Positions 5,148 through 8,225 of a stretch of DNA of 8,225 nucleotides are shown in pieces (positions within the stretch are counted from its first letter, which is position 1; each line of letters opens with the position of its first letter). Made by a program: the position numbers and the translations under genes. The stretch comes from Alphaproteobacteria bacterium. GTDB lineage: Bacteria > Pseudomonadota > Alphaproteobacteria > Rhizobiales > Xanthobacteraceae. Under the pieces are notes generated by a model. The model made no database searches, was not told the origin of the DNA, and was given only the letters and a program-made list of their open reading frames with translations. Location of the stretch: contig VAZL01000440.1 of the NCBI GenBank assembly GCA_005883445.1, positions 1-8,225 on the forward strand. Reading direction: 5' to 3'.

Positions 5148-6118
5148 GCGCGGAAGTCTTCGCCGAGGTAGAGGCGGCGGACCTCGGGGTCGTTGACGAT
5201 ATCGTCCTTGCGGCCCTCCATGAGGACCTGGCCCGAATAAATGATGTAAGAGCGGTCGGTGAGGTCGAGGGTCTCGCGCACATTGTGGTCGGTGATGAGC
5301 ACGCCGATGCCGCGGCTGGTCAAACGCCGCACCAGCCTCTGAATTTCGACCACGGCCTTGGGGTCGATGCCCGCGAACGGCTCGTCCAGCAGCATGTAAT
5401 TCGGCCGACTCGCGAGCGCGCGGGCGATCTCCACGCGGCGGCGCTCTCCGCCCGAAAGCGCGATCGAGGGCGTCTTGCGACGGGGGGCGATCTCGAACTC
5501 GTCCAGCAGCGCATCGAGATCGGCCTCGCGGCGGCGGCGGTCCGGCTCCACCACTTCGAGGACCGCGCGGATATTGTCTTCCACGTTGAGGCCGCGAAAG
5601 ATCGACGCTTCCTGCGGTAGATAGCCGATGCCGAGGCGTGCCCGCTGGTACATCGGAAGATGGGTGACGTCGTGGCCATCGAGCTCGATCTTGCCGCGCT
5701 CGGCCTTGATCAGGCCGGTAATCATGTAGAACGCCGTGGTCTTGCCGGCGCCGTTCGGCCCCAGCAGACCGACCGCCTCGCCGCGCCGCACGTAGAGGCT
5801 GACGCCGTTGACCACCCGCCGTCCGCCGTAGGTCTTTTCGAGGTTGTGCGCGGCCAAGTAGCTCCGCATGGCCTCTTGCCGCGCCGCCGGCGCTATGGCC
5901 TCTTGCCGCGCCGCCGGCGCTTGCGGGCGCGGGCGCGGCCGGGTGGCGGCGGGAGCGACCTTCTTGCCGCGGGCGAGCGCCATCGGCCCACCCAAAGAGG
6001 TCAGGCCGATATCCTGCCAGCCGCCGTTGCCCGCTCTTCGTCTGGGTTGAGGCGCGCGGCGATGTCGGAACAACGCGAGGATGTCGACCAAGCCTCTGCC
6101 CTCGAAACCGGGGTTCAA
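5144..6118 (-). CDS. lptB: LPS export ABC transporter ATP-binding protein LptB
   Basis: Cytoplasmic ATPase of the LptB2FG complex that extracts lipopolysaccharide from the inner membrane. The protein has 324 residues from the TTG at 6118. The ABC domain (about 86–324) is complete: Walker A GPNGAGKTT 120–128, Q-loop YLPQEAS with Gln169, signature LSGGERRRVE 221–230, Walker B MLLDEPFAGID with Glu246, switch His278 (ITDHNVRE), and the family's ending LYLGEDFR. The first 85 residues are an Ala/Pro/Arg-rich extension absent from the 241-residue E. coli protein but usual in rhizobial relatives; it holds a tandem repeat (67–84). The TTG at 6118 has AAGGA five bases upstream. A TTG at 6091 (MVDILALF) or Met84, giving 241 residues, are alternatives. 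The stop codon lies within element B. Confidence 0.93.
   Translation of the reverse strand: MNPGFEGRGLVDILALFRHRRAPQPRRRAGNGGWQDIGLTSLGGPMALARGKKVAPAATRPRPRPQAPAARQEAIAPAARQEAMRSYLAAHNLEKTYGGRRVVNGVSLYVRRGEAVGLLGPNGAGKTTAFYMITGLIKAERGKIELDGHDVTHLPMYQRARLGIGYLPQEASIFRGLNVEDNIRAVLEVVEPDRRRREADLDALLDEFEIAPRRKTPSIALSGGERRRVEIARALASRPNYMLLDEPFAGIDPKAVVEIQRLVRRLTSRGIGVLITDHNVRETLDLTDRSYIIYSGQVLMEGRKDDIVNDPEVRRLYLGEDFRA
5868..5921 (-). repeat. lptB: perfect 27-bp in-frame tandem duplication in lptB
   Basis: Two identical adjacent 27-bp copies (5868–5894 and 5895–5921) encode APAARQEAI and APAARQEAM at residues 67–84 in the low-complexity N-terminal extension. Because it is nine codons long and lies outside the ABC domain, it leaves the enzyme readable. 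Perfect identity indicates a recent event. Confidence 0.92.
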
Positions 6119-6306
6119 CGCAATCCTTCGATGGCGAAGCCAAACATCGCCGACGGGAATGGGCCGCAGCGCTTTGTCAATTCCATGACACGATCCGAGC
6201 CTTGCCGATCAAGTGTGGAGCGCCCGATGTGATGTCCCAAAGTGCTTTCAACCGTTTTGCCGGCCACGACGGGGCGCGGCAGCGATCCGCGATCGACGAG
6301 CGTCAT
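6115..6306 (-). CDS. candidate 63-residue ORF bridging lptA and lptB
   Basis: An open frame fills the whole 184-bp lptA–lptB gap. Its ATG (6306–6304) overlaps the lptA stop as ATGA, and its TGA (6117–6115) overlaps the TTG start chosen for lptB as TTGA. That layout is typical of translational coupling. No family is recognised: the product (starting MTLVDRGSLPRPVVAGKTVE) has no signal peptide, membrane segment or known motif, and its third codon positions look less GC-rich than those of its neighbours. It may be plain leader sequence that is open by chance, so it is offered only as a candidate. Confidence 0.22.
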   Translation of the reverse strand: MTLVDRGSLPRPVVAGKTVESTLGHHIGRSTLDRQGSDRVMELTKRCGPFPSAMFGFAIEGLR

Positions 6307-6968
6307 CTTTTATCCGCGGTGTTGCTTTTCTCCGGGGGATTGCCTTTGTCCGCGGTGTTGCTTTTCTCCGCAGCGTTGCGCGGATCGGGAGGGCTTTGCG
6401 ATCCCGATTTAAACAGGCCCTCGACCCGACCCTGATCCATCTTCGACACGCCGCTGGTGAGATCGACCACCAGCCGCTGCCCGCGCAGGATGTCCGTGCC
6501 TCGCGTCACGACGACATTCCCGACCAGCGTCACCGTGTTCTCGCGCATGTTGAAGGTGGCGGCATCCCCGGTCGCATTTTGATCCTTTTGAACCACCACG
6601 ACGTTGCCCTTCGCCTCGATCCGGCGGATCTGCCGGTCGCCTCCGGGCCCCGGATCGGCTGCCTTGACGGGGCGCGGGCCGGTTTCCTCCTCGTAGAACA
6701 CGACGAGCTGCTTGCAGCGCATTTCGGTGTCGCCTTGCAGCACGTACACGTCTCCGGTGAAGGTCGCCATCTTGTCCTTCTCGCGCAGCTCGAGTGCCGC
6801 CGCGCGGATCTTCACGGGTTCGTCGCGGTTCTGCGAGAAGCCCTGCAGCGCGTTCGGCGGACCTTGATTTTTCTGCGCCATTGCATCGGACCCGCAGACC
6901 GCGCAAGCGACGACGACCCCCGTCACCACGAGCAGCGCGAACCAATTTCGCGTTCGACGCCTGCTCAT
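6303..6968 (-). CDS. lptA: LPS transport periplasmic protein LptA
   Basis: Periplasmic bridge protein that carries lipopolysaccharide from LptC towards LptD along a beta-jellyroll filament. It has 221 residues. A signal peptide (about 1–31) shows basic MSRRRTRNW, a hydrophobic core (FALLVVTGVVVACAV) and probable cleavage after AMA. The OstA/LptA domain spans about 48–180, with VKIRAAALELREKDKMATFTG, VYVLQGDTEMRC, IRRIEAKGNVVV, ATFNMRENTVTLVGNVVVTRG and ILRGQRLVVDL. A lysine-rich tail (181–221) carries EKSNTADK twice. Its ATG overlaps the lptC stop as ATGA, so the two genes are translationally coupled. It is followed by lptB after 184 bp. Confidence 0.93.
   Translation of the reverse strand: MSRRRTRNWFALLVVTGVVVACAVCGSDAMAQKNQGPPNALQGFSQNRDEPVKIRAAALELREKDKMATFTGDVYVLQGDTEMRCKQLVVFYEEETGPRPVKAADPGPGGDRQIRRIEAKGNVVVVQKDQNATGDAATFNMRENTVTLVGNVVVTRGTDILRGQRLVVDLTSGVSKMDQGRVEGLFKSGSQSPPDPRNAAEKSNTADKGNPPEKSNTADKR
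6313..6370 (-). repeat. lptA: in-frame direct repeat in the lptA tail
   Basis: A perfect 22-bp sequence occurs at 6313–6334 and 6349–6370, a period of 36 bp, encoding EKSNTADK at residues 201–208 and 213–220 with GNPP between. It lies in a hydrophilic, probably disordered C-terminal tail beyond the LptA domain, so it need not affect LPS binding. Confidence 0.88.
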
Positions 6969-7684
6969 GGCTTGCGCCCTCCGCCGGCGGTGGGGGTCGT
7001 GTTGTCCATTATCAAGGTGACGAATACGCCGCGCTCGAAACGCATGAGATCGCCGGAGTCGCGGACCTCCATGCGGTTGGCGTTGATGGTCCATGTCGCC
7101 GTCTTCACCTCGACCGGCTTGTCCGAAACGATGTTGCTGCCGCGGACGTCCACGACTGCTTCGTTGAGGAATGCCTGATAGCCGCTCGAAGACGTCACCA
7201 CGATGTTCTGGGTAAGCGTGAGCTGCTCGGTCTTGGTGTTGTATAGCCCGTCCTTCGCGGTCGTTTCGAAGGTGACGTTGTCTCTCATCTCCATTGTCGC
7301 GCGGATGCCGTGCAGCTCGAGCATGTCCGGCTTGGTAACGTCCTGAGCAGCGGCCTGGGCGATCATGTCGTAGCGGCGATTGTCGCGCGTGACGCCGGCG
7401 AGGCGGGGCTGATTCATCTTGATCTTGGTACCTGAAACGACCAGCGAGCCGACGTCGACGGGCAGGCCCGAGAGTGCGCGCAACGGCTTCATCAGAACTG
7501 TAAAGGCCACTCCCGAGAGGAAGACCGCGGCCGTGGTCAGTGGGACCGCGATGCGCAAGATGCGCACATGCCGGCTGTGGCGCACGGCGGCCCGGAAGGC
7601 TCGAGTCGTATCGGTACGGCCAAACCGCGCAGCAACGCGCGGCCCTCCCGGGTTGACCTCGGATACAGCCGTGAAAGAGTTCAT
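6965..7684 (-). CDS. lptC: LPS export ABC transporter periplasmic protein LptC
   Basis: Inner-membrane anchored protein that receives lipopolysaccharide from LptB2FG and passes it to LptA. It has 239 residues, longer than the E. coli protein (191), as is common in this group. A cytoplasmic N-terminus (1–43, rich in Arg) is followed by one membrane segment at about 44–64 (IAVPLTTAAVFLSGVAFTV) and a periplasmic domain with VSGTKIKMNQPRLAGVTRDN, YDMIAQAAAQDV, LYNTKTEQLTLTQNIVVTSS and VVDVRGSNIVSDKPVEV, typical of the LptC/YrbK fold. The ATG at 7684 has GGGGG about seven bases upstream. It overlaps lptA by four bases and lies 206 bp after rnd. Confidence 0.9.
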   Translation of the reverse strand: MNSFTAVSEVNPGGPRVAARFGRTDTTRAFRAAVRHSRHVRILRIAVPLTTAAVFLSGVAFTVLMKPLRALSGLPVDVGSLVVSGTKIKMNQPRLAGVTRDNRRYDMIAQAAAQDVTKPDMLELHGIRATMEMRDNVTFETTAKDGLYNTKTEQLTLTQNIVVTSSSGYQAFLNEAVVDVRGSNIVSDKPVEVKTATWTINANRMEVRDSGDLMRFERGVFVTLIMDNTTPTAGGGRKP

Positions 7685-7808
7685 CCCCGAGCCCCCGTCC
7701 GCCCAAGAGAATCAGGCGGCCCCACTCGATATTAGCCTCTTTTGGCGCCCCATGGTCGCTCCCAAATATGGCCCGGGCGCGGCACGGCCGCGCAGGACCA
7801 CGGCGGAG

Positions 7809-7830
7809 GACCCGGCCGGAAAACCGGGTC
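7809..7830. other. hairpin in the rnd–lptC gap
   Basis: GACCCGG (7809–7815) pairs perfectly with CCGGGTC (7824–7830) around an 8-base loop. It lies about 60 bp after the rnd stop and about 125 bp before lptC. No T-run follows on the minus strand, so it is at best a weak terminator or a 3'-end stabiliser for rnd. Nothing else was recognised in this 206-bp gap. Confidence 0.35.
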
Positions 7831-7890
7831 TATTGAAGGAGATAGCGCGGACAAGTTACCCAATTCATACGATTCCGAGGGCGGGGAATG

Positions 7891-8225
7891 CTAGGAATGG
7901 GCAAAGATGTCCTCGGCGGCCCAGCCGGCGAGGTCGAGCCGTACCCGGTCCGGCAGGAAGCGAAAACAGGCCGCCGCGAGTTCGGCGCGCCCCTCGCGGA
8001 CGAGGATGGCGTCGAGCTTTTCCTTGAGCGCGTGCAGGTGCAGCACGTCGGACGCCGCGTAGGCGAGCTGCGCGTCGGTCAGCGCCTCGGCGCCCCAATC
8101 GGAAAGCTGTAGCTGCTTGGAGAGGTCGACGCCCAGCACTTCGCGCACGAGGTCCTTGAGGCCGTGCTTGTCGGTGTAAGTGCGCGCGATCCGCGAGGCG
8201 ATCTTGGTGCAGTAGACCGGAGAAG
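7891..8225 (-). CDS. rnd: ribonuclease D family 3'-5' exonuclease, 3' part only
   Basis: Exoribonuclease of the DEDDy (DnaQ-like) superfamily that trims RNA 3' ends such as tRNA precursors. The last 111 codons including the stop are present, and the frame runs off the right edge. Seen: PVYCTKIASRIARTYTDKHG, LKDLVREVLGVDLSK, the shift to DWGAEALTDAQLAYAASDV, where Y-A-A-S-D is the exonuclease III motif (YxxxD), and a tail ending LDLAGWAAEDIFAHS. The tail after the nuclease domain is short and there is no room for HRDC domains, so this is the compact alphaproteobacterial form of about 200 residues. It is upstream of lptC in the same direction, an arrangement common in this order. Confidence 0.9.
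   Translation of the reverse strand, partial: SPVYCTKIASRIARTYTDKHGLKDLVREVLGVDLSKQLQLSDWGAEALTDAQLAYAASDVLHLHALKEKLDAILVREGRAELAAACFRFLPDRVRLDLAGWAAEDIFAHS

Noticed and set aside
5106..6143. Minus-strand open frame of 345 codons over lptB in another frame
   Set aside because: Low-complexity Arg/Pro/Gly translation; the true frame shows all ABC ATPase motifs.
6175..6180. Perfect TTGACA (minus strand) ahead of lptB, suggesting a promoter
   Set aside because: No −10-like hexamer is found 16–18 bases downstream; probably chance.
6213..7178. Plus-strand open frame of 321 codons opposite lptA and lptC, with repeated RGVAF-like units
   Set aside because: The apparent protein repeat is only the antisense reading of the direct repeat in the lptA tail.

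Overview
The window looks like ordinary chromosome from a GC-rich alphaproteobacterium, most likely of the Hyphomicrobiales (Bradyrhizobium/Xanthobacteraceae relatives). The basis is the gene order rnd–lptC–lptA–lptB–rpoN–hpf–ptsN, an Hsp20 gene behind a ROSE-type RNA thermometer and next to DUF1150 genes, and the style of the proteins. No phage, CRISPR, transposase or defence genes are visible.

Left part (1–1931): the 5' part of a 2-dehydropantoate 2-reductase gene (panE, minus strand, running off the left edge) diverges from a small heat-shock operon on the plus strand. That operon holds an Hsp20 gene, whose leader ends in a hairpin burying its ribosome binding site, and a DUF1150 gene. A second DUF1150 gene follows, separated by an intergenic stretch with two copies of a palindromic motif spaced exactly 73 bp apart.

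Centre and right (2049–8225, all minus strand, so transcribed right to left): the 3' end of rnd (RNase D, running off the right edge), lptC and lptA (ATGA overlap), lptB, rpoN (sigma-54), hpf and ptsN (EIIA-Ntr). LptC, LptA and LptB belong to the machine that moves lipopolysaccharide from the inner to the outer membrane. RpoN, HPF and PtsN form the classic sigma-54/ribosome-hibernation/nitrogen-PTS group.

The unexpected content is in that second group. The rpoN frame is open and carries a perfect RpoN box, but it lacks about 23 residues that should hold the recognition part of the helix-turn-helix, removed in frame. hpf is intact only for its N-terminal ribosome-binding domain; the dimerisation domain survives as a remnant behind a stop codon and in shifted frames. 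ptsN looks intact. The 365-bp lptB–rpoN gap holds two related long-armed palindromic elements, one of which contains the lptB stop codon. Four perfect short direct duplications (19, 27, 27 and 22 bp) lie between 3268 and 6370, suggesting frequent local slippage or recent duplication.
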